Assembly: GCA_024509875.1 (NCBI GenBank)
Contig: JAMPIV010004914.1
Span: 124,001 to 188,000 of the forward strand
DNA: 64,000 bases
Direction: 5' to 3'
Source: Oreohelix idahoensis
Lineage: Eukaryota; Mollusca; Gastropoda; Stylommatophora; Oreohelicidae
In this document: one piece after another, positions 43,770-54,600 of the stretch
Layout: each line of letters starts with the position of its first letter
Position numbering within the stretch: the stretch's first letter is position 1
Position numbers and translations under genes: made by a program
The notes under the pieces: generated by a model
The model's database searches: none
Told to the model about the DNA's origin: nothing
The model's input: the letters and a program-made list of their open reading frames with translations, nothing else

Positions 43770-43782
43770 TAAATAAAATTTA

Positions 43783-45238
43783 CTACCTTATTATTACTGA
43801 AAAGAAAACAAAATTAAACTAAACTATAATATCCCAATGGGGAGATTTCGGAGGTCATTTCAGAGAATATCTGATGTAATTTAAAAGATAATAAAAAATA
43901 AAACCAGGTGATCATATTTCTTTTAAACAAAAAAGCTCATAATTTGCAATTAAAATACACACTGGGGATAGTATAATATAATCTCTGCCAAACTTCACAA
44001 ACTGGAATAGCTATTACAGCCTATTGAACAGCGTTAACTACTGAAATTACTTTCAGTGTCAATCTTCAATACAACAAATATTCATAGCAATTAATTATTC
44101 TTCACAAATAATTCACTGCATGATAAAAATTATGATATATCTACTAAAGAAAAATCAGTCTTAAAAAAAGGGGGTTTTTAAAGCAATGACATTAAAATTT
44201 AACAGAGAAGAACTTCAAATAAAGTTTTCTGAGACTCTGATCAGGGTCAAGATGATAATTTGCCTTCTTGATTTTATTGGTTGATTTTTTTTATTCACAT
44301 GACCAATCATCTTGCTGAATCTCACGACGTGAATATCAGGTAAGGTGTGATCTATTTACATACATATTTAATAATTAGGCAGAAAAACTTGTACAGAAAG
44401 TATGTATGGCCATACAAAACTAAACGTAAAAAACCTTTACAGAATACAGGTAAGCCACTAAAGTTGACATATATCAATAGCCCTATTCAATCTTTTGTCT
44501 CCTCAAACTCCACAAGGAATTACATGGAGCCAGATTTAAACTAGGGCACAATGCATTCATTACCTAGGAAAAATAGTCCACAAATCTTAGGACAGACCAC
44601 CAACTATATGAAAGAAATAGATGATATGCGACACTAAACTAGCAAAGTAGAAGATTAAATCCACCCAAAAAAAAATGCAAGATTTTAATGTTTATTTATT
44701 GAATTGAAATTCTTGAAGAAGTATAATAAATGAAGTCTGCACAGATCCACATGAATGGTACCATAATAAAGCCTTGAATATCATAACTGAAACATTAGAC
44801 ATGTTTTCCAAAATCAGTTTTAGGAAATGTGTGAAAAATTATTTTTCAGAACTCAGTATTCCAAAATCTATGGTTTTTCACAATCTTTTCCTAATTTGGA
44901 CATTAAAGATTATAAAGGAAGAATTTACTTAATTTTCTTCTGATGTGATATTAATAAAATAAAAAATAAAAAAAAAGGACACTTGTGTACAAAACACATG
45001 GCCATGAGTGATGATGTTATAAGCAACTAGCCACATCTGAATACTGTATATGAGGTTGTAGACACTACATAATCTAAATATAACTCAGCAGACGTTGAGC
45101 AGAATATTGTTTTGTCAAACTGAGCTACACTTTTTCTCTGCATGTTGTAAAAAAATTTTTTTTTTAATTTGATAGCCAATCAAAACATCCACCCTTGAGA
45201 ATAATGAACCACAACATTAACAATACATTCATGTGTAC
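43783..45238. other. AT-rich intron between separase exons a and b
   Basis: I saw no repeat family or coding frame with recognisable content. It includes the donor side of exon a at 45231-45238. Confidence 0.45.
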
Positions 45239-45322
45239 CTGTATATTTTTTTCTCGTAGATGTAGCGTTGATATCATAAATGTTTTAGAGGCTTCTTCAC
45301 ATACCTTATGGGCTTGTTGAAG
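45239..45322 (-). CDS. ESPL1: separase exon a (28 codons)
   Basis: Minus-strand exon read from 45322 to 45239. The acceptor is a T-rich tract ending TTTTTTCAG and the donor is CAG|GTACAC; the exon is 84 bp and phase 0 at both ends. It encodes LQQAHKVCEEASKTF and onward. By eye this aligns in length and pattern with the vertebrate separase stretch containing IQKAQK, just before the conserved LREM/LEK..LGCW helix region. It has no protein-level signature of its own. The assignment rests on its phase and its position immediately upstream of exon b. The upstream (N-terminal) exons were not recognised. The intron to exon b holds the intact LINE at 39844-43769. Confidence 0.5.
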
Positions 45323-45570
45323 CTGAAAAAACATTCATTAACACAATATAATAATAGTTTTTCCAATCTGGAATTCCAGCACATTATTATTTTTCAAACA
45401 AACGCAAGATTAAAAATTAAGGCCTGTATTTTAAGTTTTAGTCACTTTTATTTCAATCATTACCTGCAACTCCTTTTAGCTATAAAGATTGTATCGTCAG
45501 CAGATGTCAAGTTATTTATAACTAATAGCCAGAGTTTTCCCAGATAATTAACCAAAATTAATAAAATCAT
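45323..45570. other. intronic sequence upstream of separase exon a
   Basis: It contains the T-rich acceptor of exon a. A minus reading NNLTSADDTIFIAKRSC ends at a possible donor CAG|GTAATG (45474), but its phase does not fit exon a. Confidence 0.3.
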
Positions 45571-45650
45571 CATCACCTATTAACTCCCCAGTCACCTTGA
45601 ACAAACATCAACAAGTCTTCTTGTCCTTTGCCACTGGCTCAAGGTCTTTG
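45571..45650 (+). repeat. fragment of the repeat that flanks the 37-bp array
   Basis: TTAACTCCCCAGTCACCTTG, AACAAACATCAACAAGTCTT, CTTGTCCTTTGCCA and GGCTCAAGGTCTTTG correspond in order to the left flank, one unit and the right flank of the minisatellite at 10000-10530. This locus keeps a single, unexpanded unit. Confidence 0.6.
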
Positions 45651-45904
45651 TTGAAATGTATGCAGTTTTAATGCAAACACAGTATGGGGTAACTGGCCAT
45701 ACCCAACCCTCTTTTTGTAGTGCTGGCCGTAATAATGCCAGAAGTCTATATTTATGTTTTCCTTCAATGCATGTGCAACTGGTTCTATGTTTGGGTTTGC
45801 ACCGTCACTATGTATGTTATCAAAGAATACTTATGTGGCCTTCTGAAGACTGACAGCACAGGAAAGAAGAAAGACACCTGATATTTCTACGCCATGAGTG
45901 ATGT
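45651..45904. other. no feature seen
   Basis: Unassigned sequence. It ends GCCATGAGTGATGT, a candidate target duplication of the following LINE copy (compare GCCATAGTGATGT at 47551-47563). Confidence 0.35.
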
Positions 45905-47547
45905 GGTCATAATAATAATAATAGCCCCTTCAGTCATAACTGACTATGGGAATGTACCCGGAGGTGACAGCCCTAAGCTGCATATTTTCCTGGTGCTTCT
46001 TTTGATGTTTTCATCTCTATTCTGCTTGTTGAGTGAGTTTCTTTTTGATCAATCTGAGGTGGCACAGTAGACAGCATCACCACTTGGTGCAATAGGCAGC
46101 TTCATTCTCCCACGTTGCTGGATTTATGTCCAGTGCCCTCATGTCCCTCTTGCACACATCTTTGAACCTCAGCTGCAGTCGCCTAACTGTTCTTCTGCCA
46201 TCTGCTAGTTGTCTGTAGAAGATATCTTTTGGGATGCGACCATCTTCCATATGGCGGATATGGCCAAGCCAGCGTAAGTCTTCACTGTCCAAGAAATGCC
46301 AAGGATGTGGCGTAGAGACTGAAGTTGGAAGGTATTGAGCCTTAGCCTGGCAAAGGGGCGACCGACCCCAACCAGGCGCGTCCAAGGGTGGCGGATAGTA
46401 GAACAACCTCCAGATATGGTGTGTCAGCTGCGAATTAAGTCAGTTTTGCTGGATGAATAAGCAGTTGCAGACCAAACGGCAATGTCCTCCCAGCAGGACG
46501 GGGAGGGCTAACAGTTGGCACTGATACCCCCACTGAAATCCCTCATATGTCCTATGACGGGTGCATCATGTTGGATGCACAACTTCAAGAGATGTTGCCC
46601 ATTCTCATTCTTCTTGCCAATACCAAACCTGCTCAGACATGAAGGCCATGAAACATTATTGGTACCCACTCGAGCGTTAAAGTCACCAAGGAGACAAGCT
46701 GTTCTTGCCTGGGTATGCTTTTGATGACTGCTGCTAATTTCTCATACAACTCGCCTTTAGCTTCTGAGGCAGAGTACAGAGTAGGAGCATACACATTGAC
46801 AAGGGAGATGGGACCTGCGCTAGTTTGCAGGTGGAACATTAACAGGCATTCTGATCCATTCTCACCTGGTTCAATCATTTTAGTTAGCGATTTTTTTACT
46901 GCAAAACCTACTCAGTGTTCTCTAGTTTTATTAAGACCTTTCCCTTGCCAATAAAATGTGTAGTCCTCGCTCACCATTCCTGAACCTGCACGGTGCATTT
47001 CCTGAAGTGCAGCTATATCCACCTGAAGTCGTTTAAGCTGGTCATAAATTGCAGCTGTCTTCCTGACATTGTTTATATCCTGCAGGTTTTCGGATAGCCC
47101 AGTCAACATAGTCCAGAAGTTCCAGCATCCCATTCTGAGAGTTTGCTGATTTCTATTATGATAATTGCTTGGTGCTAAATTTTCTGTCCACAGTTCGGGT
47201 CTGATCCTAATCCCCATGCACCCAATGGGGAAAGCAGACAGTGGCGGGACAACACTTAATTGACTGGGGCTGCCCAGCTTGAAGCGGGCAGTAGCTGTCC
47301 AGTGAGATCCAAGAACTTTTCCCACTGTCAGAAGTAGCCCCTGGTGCCTTGCCCTATGCAAATTGGGCACAATGCTTATAACCAGTAACTGCTGCTTCCC
47401 GTGTTTTGCTGACACCTATAGGGTGAAGCTGGAGTGTCCTCTCCAGGACGTGAGCTTGGGCACAGTTATATGGAGATCAAGCTGTTGCCCATGCAGCATG
47501 TTCCACCTCTCCATGCAGCCGGTAGGTCCAAAGGAATGGCAGTAGAT
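45905..47547 (-). pseudogene. deleted second copy of the intact LINE
   Basis: Minus-strand reading. 47415-46550 carries the 5' leader and endonuclease (GCWNFWTMLTGLSENLQD, AALQEMHRAGSGMVS, LYSASEAKGELYEKLAAVIK) with frameshifts. 46330-45925 carries the C-terminus (LRWLGHIRHMEDGRIPKDIF, INPATWENEAAYCTKW) and the AGCCCC(TTATTA)n tail. The RT between them (roughly residues 215-880) is gone and replaced by about 175 bp of unrelated GC-rich sequence (46330-46505). LQEMHR has lost the catalytic Glu position. Confidence 0.85.
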
Positions 47548-48050
47548 GGGGCCATAGTGATGTATAAATGAAACTGGCTTATGAAAGATATGCCCTTTCT
47601 GCCGAGTGCCATAAAATAGGACTGACGACATGTAGAGTTGAAGATTACTAATTTTGTGATGGACTTAATTTTTCTTCATCTCCATATATTTCCTAATGTG
47701 ATGAAAGCTCAACTTGAATTTTGTATTCTTTTTCTGCTATCTTCAACTGTTCCTGAAATCATGCCTATATTCCTGATAAGGTATATAAATATGCTCCTAT
47801 TTTTGTGTAGTGGTGGTTCTTCAAGTGCAACCCTGTTGTCATCTCTTGCATTAATTCCCATTATCTGTCATTATTCTCAGTATCTGTATGTCAGGAACAA
47901 GTTGAGAAATTCAGGACTCTAACAGACCATCCAATATCCCATAGAACAAATACTTTTGGAAGGGGAAGGCTCAAGTGAACCATGACAAAGATAAAAGCAG
48001 ATCCTATGAATGAAGTACCTACTGCTACCGCCACCTACACTGCACACAAG
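47548..48050. other. no gene recognised
   Basis: A plus frame at 47638-47922 has hydrophobic stretches but no recognisable family. It could be chance. Confidence 0.3.
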
Positions 48051-48830
48051 TTCCCAATTTGGAAAAAATATTGTTTCGCTGGAATGATAGAGTGTCCCTG
48101 GAATTGAGTGAAAGAGGAACTAGACTGCAAAAGAGAAATTAGCCATGAAAAAATATATAGAGAAACTTTACCAAAGGCATACACAGATGGATCAGCAATA
48201 AATGCTACAGAAGATTTGGGTGGCAGAGTCTTTCTGAGCTTAAACAGTGGTACACATAAAAAGCTGCTAGTGGCAACAGGACAATTCTCAAATAACTTCA
48301 GAGCAGAAGCCTTGTAAACTGCAGCAGAGGTTCTAATGACAGAGGAAAGCACCGAAAGACAAAGTGTTTTCTTCACAGATGCACTGTCAGTAATTGCAAT
48401 GTTAAAGAGCCCGAGTAATGCAGACCTGGATGACCTAATAGTAACACTCCACAAACTATATCGACGATTCAAAGGAGTTGTGATACAATGGATCTCATCT
48501 CAGCGCAACATCCCCAGCAATGTAGATGCTGACAGACTGGCAAAGAAAGGTGGAAAGTTAGCTGAGTCTGATAGACGCTTGACTTTCAAAGAGAAAGGAT
48601 TTTATCATAATAAAATGGGATGCAGCATATCCAGGCCACCAAAATATGATGCAAATTACCAGCTCATCAGAAGAGAACAACTGGTAATCCACACAGGCTG
48701 CAACAGATTGGGATACCATCTATTCAACAAGCTAAAGATAGGAACTTTTGATAAGTGTAACTGTAGCACTAATGAAATGACTGCTGAAAATATGTTTCAA
48801 AGATGCCCAACATATGAGTAACAGAGAAAG
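48051..48830 (+). pseudogene. I-type LINE RNase H and zinc C-terminus
   Basis: Plus frame: KAYTDGSAINATEDLGG (catalytic Asp), FSNNFRAEAL (Glu) then a TAA, VFFTDALSVIAML (Asp), VVIQWISSQRNIPSNVDADR with LAKKGG (His replaced, Asp kept). After this LGYHLFNKLKIG and CNCSTNEMTAENMFQRCPTY form the Cys-rich tail. All four RNase H carboxylates can be traced. The stop after AEAL and the 5' truncation make it non-functional. Confidence 0.75.
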
Positions 48831-48849
48831 CACATCATATGGCCACCTA

Positions 48850-48940
48850 CGGTCTTTCTTCTTCTTTCTTTGATCCTTAGCCGCCAACCGTCAAAGCAGT
48901 CAGCGGGCATCATGCCTAGTGGCGTCTTGTAGGGCAACAA
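48850..48940 (-). pseudogene. LINE 3' end, same family as 16660-17600
   Basis: TTTGATCCTTAGCCGCCAAC, GTCAAAGCAGTCAGCGGGC, ATCATGCCTAGTGGCGTCTT and GTAGGG match the 3' end at 16727-16790. Only about 90 bp are present. Confidence 0.65.
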
Positions 48941-49769
48941 CAAATAATCACCTACAGTACCATTACTGAAAAAAACTCTATGGAGATGATTTCTTTGAAA
49001 ATATTCAAGTTGATGTCTGAGAGCGTATGAAGTGGAAAATTATCTGTCATTTCCCTGTCCATTTCAGGACCCATTCTCATCAAGTATTTTTATTGTTTCT
49101 TGCATATGATTACAGTTATGGGACCGAAAAGTCAGTTGTCAGAAAAATCTAAATCGTAATGGTGTTTATCAAAGTCAACTAACTGTTCCTCTGACTATAC
49201 TAGCAGAGGCATGCTGCATGGGCAACAGCTTGACCTCTTTATTCAAGTGCCCAACCGTGTGCTACCGAAACTTGTTTCGGTGGTACACTCCTAGTCAGAA
49301 ATGACTGAAAGGGAAGATAGACTAAATTCCATTTCTGTTGACTGAAAGTGTTTTCATAAAACAATCTTATAGACAGTAAGAAGGGAAATGGTGATAAAAG
49401 GCATCCCTGTTGCACTCAAGATCTTATAACAAATGGTTTGGACGTTGTTCTTAATGAAGAAATCTGATGTCATATCTTATGATGCATTTTTTTAAGCTAA
49501 TTATCTTCAGGTGGACTATACAATGCCTCTCAAGCTTCCAAAGTGATTCTCTAACTACACTTGTAAATGCTTTTTCTTGTCCACAAATCCAATTTAAAGA
49601 GGTGAGTTCAATTCCAGTTTGTGTTCAACTATTATTCTTAATGTACATGTCTGGTTTATGTGGGATCTATTTAGTCAAAATAACTACTTATTCATAATAG
49701 GTAAATAAACTAATATTCCACATCTATAAGAAAAACTACGACTTATTCACCTCTCAGGTGTCTACTTAT
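48941..49769. other. no gene; contains a perfect hairpin
   Basis: No recognisable coding. At 49265-49282 ACCGAAACTTGTTTCGGT is an 8-bp-stem perfect palindrome with a 2-nt loop. Confidence 0.4.
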
Positions 49770-49890
49770 GGACTGTTTTAATCTCTAAAGGATGATGCTG
49801 TTTAATATGTTTCCTGGCACTGACTGCAACATTATTCCTCTGTAATGTGTTCACTTTTGTAAATTTTCATTCTTTGGCAACTTAATCAAA
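49770..49890 (-). pseudogene. LINE RT fragment (family A)
   Basis: The minus strand reads IKLPKNENLQK, then HYRGIMLQSVPGNILNSIIL, matching the fingers segment at 6660-6780 and 3300-3400. It is about 115 bp long. Confidence 0.65.
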
Positions 49891-49989
49891 AATTTGTAGC
49901 CACTTTAGTTAAGTGGGTACTTTATTGTCCAATGCTTACAAGGTTTGTCAAAACTAATAACCAAGCCACACTCAAAAGATTGCTGCATT

Positions 49990-50390
49990 TATATGTCAGT
50001 CATGAAGGCCTGAAAATGAACCTTACTGACAAATCTCCGTTTTAGTTCATACAATGTTTCCTGAGTATGTAATGCTGCCACTCCATCCCGCACACAGGTA
50101 GTCTGCATCCCCTCAGATCTGCCACTTTCTGAGGGAGAGCACTCTGTTCTCAGTAAGGGCCTAAAATGTGTTCCTCTTCGTCCGACCCTAGACCCATATA
50201 ATCTCATCCAGGATGTTCATCAGTTTCACCGCCGCATGAGGCTGAAGTTCCATTTTAGGCAGGAGGACAGCACTCCACAGTCTCAGGCTGAATCCGACAT
50301 CTTTGCACGTTTTTCTCACTCTACAAAACCTCCCTTTACACCTAAACCTGGGGCTTCTCATGCCCTGGACCTTTTTAAAGAGTATTATAT
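49990..50390 (+). pseudogene. Penelope-like element, N-terminal region
   Basis: Plus strand: NAATPSRTQVVCIPSDLPLS, EGEHSVLSKGLKCVPLRPTL, DPYNLIQDVHQFHRRMRLKF and HFRQED, then TKPPFTPKPGASHALDLF. The LS..E..LLSKGLKF.P pattern is the conserved N-terminal block of Penelope/Poseidon-type ORFs. It breaks off at about 50385, and the element resumes near 51150. Confidence 0.75.
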
Positions 50391-51140
50391 TGTAGTTTTG
50401 CATATTAACCACACTGAATATATTCGCAGTTTAATTTACGCGGTAATATGTTTTGTTGTGGTTAACATGATGTTGCACTATTTATTATTATAAATGAACG
50501 CTATATATTTTATACGTCACTTAGTGATTATGACGTAATCCGTTCTACATGTAATTAATGCAAACGGTTGTTCTTGGCCTTTCGTAACAATAATCCGTCA
50601 GTGTAGGACGTTGATGTGATAGCTCCCAATATATTCGAAGATTTAAACAGTTTTTATATGTGGCTTTAAAGTAAATATGAAGGTAGCCACTTAATTCAAG
50701 AAGATGCAGGTCTTACGCATCTAGTTCCATAGTTTATGAGAGGAACTTTCAATGGGAGTATATTAATTTGATCTTCATTCTGGTTCTCACTACTTGGGTG
50801 ATAACCTTCATATGGCACCCCTAGTATATAGGCCAGATATGAGTTGATTGTGACAGAGACTGCAGGAGGATGCTTTCAAATGTATGTACTTCACTTTGCC
50901 ATGCATGACCTTTGTATTCGTCCAAATAAAATGTCTTTGCTCATGGACCCATCCACTAAGTCGTTCGGGAGTCGTTTATCATCTGATCATTCTGTGCATA
51001 ACCCCACGTCATTCTTCAAGTATTATCAGCACGATGAACAATATAAGAAAGTTATTTACATTCAAAGAATCTACACCAGACACTCTCTTACAATCCGAAC
51101 TGTAACAGACCTGTAATCAAGAACACCATCCATGACATTC
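50391..51140. other. insertion or diverged part of the Penelope element
   Basis: No Penelope motif reads across this 750-bp stretch and no other family is recognised. It separates the N-terminal block from the RT. Confidence 0.3.
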
Positions 51141-52513
51141 AGCAGCTCCGCCCTCGTAGATTGCATTATTCTCACTTCTGCAGAGTCCCGTGCTCTCTCC
51201 CTTCTTTGCGGTAGTCGACATTGTCACCAAACTGGCTGACAAGGGAGGAGCCATTATCATCTGGCAGAAGGACTTATACCTATGTGAAGGTAAAAACCAG
51301 TTGACCAATGGCTCTTTTTACAGGCCCAGGACCAGCGATGCCACTGTCTCTAATAATTGCATTGTACACAACACTATTAAACAGCTCATCACCAGTAAGG
51401 CTCTTCCTCTCCGTGCATCTCATCTTAGGATTCATGAAAGTTCTTTGGGCAAGCCTGTTTTCTACGTGCTCCCCAAAATACATAAGATTGACAACCCTGG
51501 CAGACCTATTGTCTCGGCCTGTTCCTGTCCTATGGAACACATTTCTGACTTTCTCAATAGCATTTTCCAGCCTATCGTTGAGAATCTTCCCTCCTTTGTC
51601 AAAGACACTAATCATGCTCTTTCTTCTCTATCCAACTCTCAGCAGACTGGTCCTACTGCCTTTTCTTGTTAGACGTTCTCTGTATACCTCAATTCCCCAC
51701 TCTGATGGTCTCCGAGCTCTTCGGTTTTTTCTTGACCCCTGCACTTGTCCTTCTATATCCACTGACACTCTTCTCTGTCTTGCTGAACTGGTCCTTCAAC
51801 TTAATTTCTTTGAATTCAATGGTCAGTTTTTTGACCAAATTAGTGGTGTTGCCATGGGAACGAAGATTGGTCTTAGCTATGCCTGCCTGTTCATGGGCCA
51901 CTTGGAGCATCAGATATGGCAACAATACTCCGGTCCTTTCCCCAGGTTTTACCACAGATTTGTTGATGATGGCATAGGTCTCACAGATATGTCTGAGGCT
52001 GATTTATCCCACTTCATCGACTTTGTCAACCACTTTCACCCCACCATGAAGTTCACCTCCCTCATCTCCACAGTGTCTGTCAACTTTCTTGACATTACTA
52101 TTACTATCACGCCCTCCGGCCTTAGTACCTCAGTATACTACAAGCCAACAGATGCCCACAGCTACCTTCTGTATACCTCTTCTCATCCTCAGGCTTGTCG
52201 TGACTCCCTTCCATTTTCACAACTTCTCCGTCTCCGCCGTTTGTGCATAGATGACGATGACTTCCTCTTCCGAGCCAATGAGATGTTGGATTTCTTCCGT
52301 AGCAGACTTTATCCGGAACATGTTCTCACCTCTGCCCTCAAATGTGCTCTCCCCATCTCTCATCAGGGGGCCCTCAAACCCCACTACAAATCCACTTCAG
52401 ATAGTCAAATTAATCTTGATCTATCACCCTCACAGCACTGCAGTCAAACAGATCCTTTTCCACCATTTACATATCCTCCAAGCAGATTCTGTGACCCAAG
52501 AAGTAATCGGTGA
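51141..52513 (+). pseudogene. Penelope-like reverse transcriptase (frameshifted)
   Basis: Frame 51190-51672: TKLADKGGAIIIWQKDLYLC (the KPADKGG block), GKPVFYVLPKIHKIDNPGRP, IVSACSCPMEHISDFLNSIF, FVKDTNHAL. After a frameshift at about 51660: SLYTSIPHSDGLRALRFFL, QISGVAMGTKIGLSYACLFM, YHRFVDDGIGL (catalytic VDD at about 51965), VNFLDITITI and YYKPTDAHSYLLYTSSHP. This order and the sequences are those of Penelope-like elements, a retroelement class related to telomerase. Another shift at about 52380-52500 leads to the nuclease. Confidence 0.88.
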
Positions 52514-53020
52514 AGCACCTTTGGTGGCATATAGACGTGACAAGAACCTGAAGGATCTTCTTGTTCACAGCCATCTTCCAAAGGAGAATGCCAATTACTT
52601 TGGCACACTACCCTGTGGTTGGATGCGATGCAACACGTGCAAGTATGTCATCCAAACCCATAAGGTGTCTTTTCCTGAGGCTACGTACACCATCACCAGT
52701 AGCTTCATGTGTGAGTCGCGCAATGTCATTTATACGATCATATGTAAACGTTGCTGCGAAACCTATATTGGCCAAACAGGCAAATGACTTGGGGACAGAT
52801 TTAGCCAGCTCCTGAATGACATCTGTCAGCAAAAATCCACACCACTTGCCATACACTTTAATGATCCTGACCACCATGGTCCCATCGACATCCAGATCAC
52901 GCTGATCAGATCCTGCTCCTCTGACACTGCTCCCCGAGAACAGCTTGAGAACCATCTTATCCACCACATGGGGTGTCTAAAACCAGCTGGTCTTAACACC
53001 CTACACACCTTTGTCTGAGG
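52514..53020 (+). pseudogene. Penelope-like GIY-YIG endonuclease
   Basis: Reads LVAYRRDKNLKDLLVHSHLP, GWMRCNTCKYV (CxxC linker), VIYTIICKRCCETYIGQTGK (GIY-YIG core in the Penelope form, about 52725-52784), then an in-frame TGA (52785-52787), then LGDRFSQLL (catalytic Arg) and REQLENHLIHHMG (catalytic Glu region), ending TLHTFV and a stop at 53018. The stop falls exactly between the YIG strand and the catalytic Arg helix. Confidence 0.88.
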
Positions 53021-53520
53021 TCACCCTTTCCTCTCTTGTTCTATTTTGACCCTTTCCACTCTTATCCAATTTTTCTATTTTTCTGCCGCCCTCTAATAAT
53101 AAGTATAAATATATAATACAATGTTTTTGATATGTCTTGATTTTTTAATTTCATATTTATTTATCGCCAACTCATTCTGTCCTCTTCTATTTGCAGTCCC
53201 CACTATTACGTTTGGGTAGTTTATTGTTCAGTTTTTTAGTTTCTTAGTATGTACTGTTTACATCCGGTAGTGGCAGTCATTACCTTTTCCGGGCGCGCTC
53301 TTCTGTTCGCAGGCAGCAAAAGTGTTAGGACTTCGATGCCTTTAGGGAAGTACCTAGTTTTTATTTTTATATTTATTTAGGTTCTTATGTGTCCTATCTA
53401 GTCTTCACTTTCTTTCCTTTCCCTGACGAAGGCATTGTGGCAGTAACGTTGGCTATTTTCTTTGTCTTTTGTCCTTGTAAGACGAATCCCCTTTTTACGA
53501 TTTTTTTCACACCCATAAAT
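53021..53520 (+). mobile_element. Penelope-like 3' UTR
   Basis: T-rich non-coding tail after the ORF. It includes CCTGACGAAGGCATTGTGG and CAGTAACGTTGGC (about 53420-53455), a form of the CTGANGA..(G)AAACG motif resembling a hammerhead ribozyme core, and TTGTAAGACGAATCC. Matching blocks occur at 16263-16575, so it belongs to the element. Confidence 0.55.
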
Positions 53521-53574
53521 TCTAAATGTAATACAGCAGCTTTAAATCAAATTTTAAATGATGCTTTCCAACAC

Positions 53575-53625
53575 TCTCTCTCTCTGTGTCTGTCTTTATC
53601 TCTGTGTGTGTATATATATATATGA
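53575..53625. repeat. TC/TG/TA microsatellite
   Basis: CTCTCTCTCTCTGTGTCTG through GTGTGTGTATATATATATATG. Confidence 0.9.
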
Positions 53626-53989
53626 GTGTGTATTATTTTACAGATTGCAATGTTAATATTCATCATCAACATCATTATCATCTCTATTTGCTCCTTTTGG
53701 AGCACCTTATATGCTACAGATGGCTCCCTTCCGTAAGCCTACACCGAAGCACAACCTGTCACTTTTATAAATGCCTGATGGAAAAGTAGTCCTATTCTTT
53801 CCTGAGAGACCCCTGGTAATAACACAGTACAATATAAATATTTATTATTTGTGTTAGAATCTTTTCATGTGAAAACACTTTGTTAATGGTATTGCTTAAG
53901 GGCAGAAATATAAATAGGCAATGATACCACTTATTTAACCCTACTGAAATAAAGATTTTGTGTTTGTTCCTTCTTTCAATTTTGCTGAT
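53626..53989. other. no feature seen
   Basis: AT-rich unassigned sequence without a recognisable frame. Confidence 0.35.
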
Positions 53990-54234
53990 ATTTATTCTCT
54001 CTCCCAGACTTTAACAAGCAGTTTGTATAATATCTCTGAAGAGGTGTCAATATCTGCTTTGATGGCCTCTGCTGGAATTCCATCAAAACCAGCCACATTT
54101 ATATCATTTAAAAGCTTTGCGGCTTTCTGTGTTTCTCCCTTAGCTGGTCTTTTCACAGCTGACTTGTAGCTCTTCTTCTGCTTGCTTGATGTCTGGGTGA
54201 TTTTGTGGAGCTGGTCTATAGAGAAGTGCCTCAA
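53990..54234 (-). pseudogene. LINE RT fragment (family A)
   Basis: Minus frame KRPAKGETQKAAKLLNDINV, AGFDGIPAEAIKADIDTSSE and ILYKLLVKVWE, matching the fingers region of the LINE at 3120-3250 (GPDCILAEAIKTDIHTCTEI). Confidence 0.75.
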
Positions 54235-54267
54235 AATGTTCTGTCTAACTCTCCTGTGACCGCGCCA

Positions 54268-54470
54268 TCTTGTCAGCCATATTGTCTCCGTGGTTCACCC
54301 ATCTTGTCAGCCATATTGTCTCTGTGGTTTAGTGCCTTTTCACCACATTATCTTCAAGAAGAAGATTTATTGCGAGGCCACAATAAAGCCTACAAATTAG
54401 TTGTGTATATTTGTGTTTTTGCTCTAGAAATAGTTGTGTATATTTGTGTTTTCGTGCCTTCTAAAGCAAT
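54268..54470. repeat. two short local duplications
   Basis: CATCTTGTCAGCCATATTGT with the following TCTC.GTGGTT occurs twice in a row (about 54268-54335). TAGTTGTGTATATTTGTGTT occurs twice 31 bp apart (about 54398-54455). Confidence 0.75.
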
Positions 54471-54539
54471 TATCGCGAGTGTTATTTAAGTGGCCAAATT
54501 AATATGTGCAGCGCACTAAAGTCGAGTGATTAGCCTAGT

Positions 54540-54600
54540 GCCTATATAAAGAATGCGATGGCCAGCAGCGGCCTTTTCAAGTATCAGTCCGGACAAGAGA
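54540..54600 (+). promoter_or_regulatory. candidate TATA plus initiator core promoter
   Basis: CCTATATAAAG at about 54540-54550 is followed about 35 bp later by GTATCAGTCCG, a metazoan-type initiator (TCAGT). No downstream coding sequence is proven. It could serve the decayed element to the right (60977 onward) or be the promoter of an LTR. Confidence 0.35.

Noticed and set aside
45474..45560. Possible extra separase exon (NNLTSADDTIFIAKRSC, donor CAG|GTAATG)
   Set aside because: Its ending phase (2) does not match the phase-0 start of exon a, and no clear acceptor precedes it.
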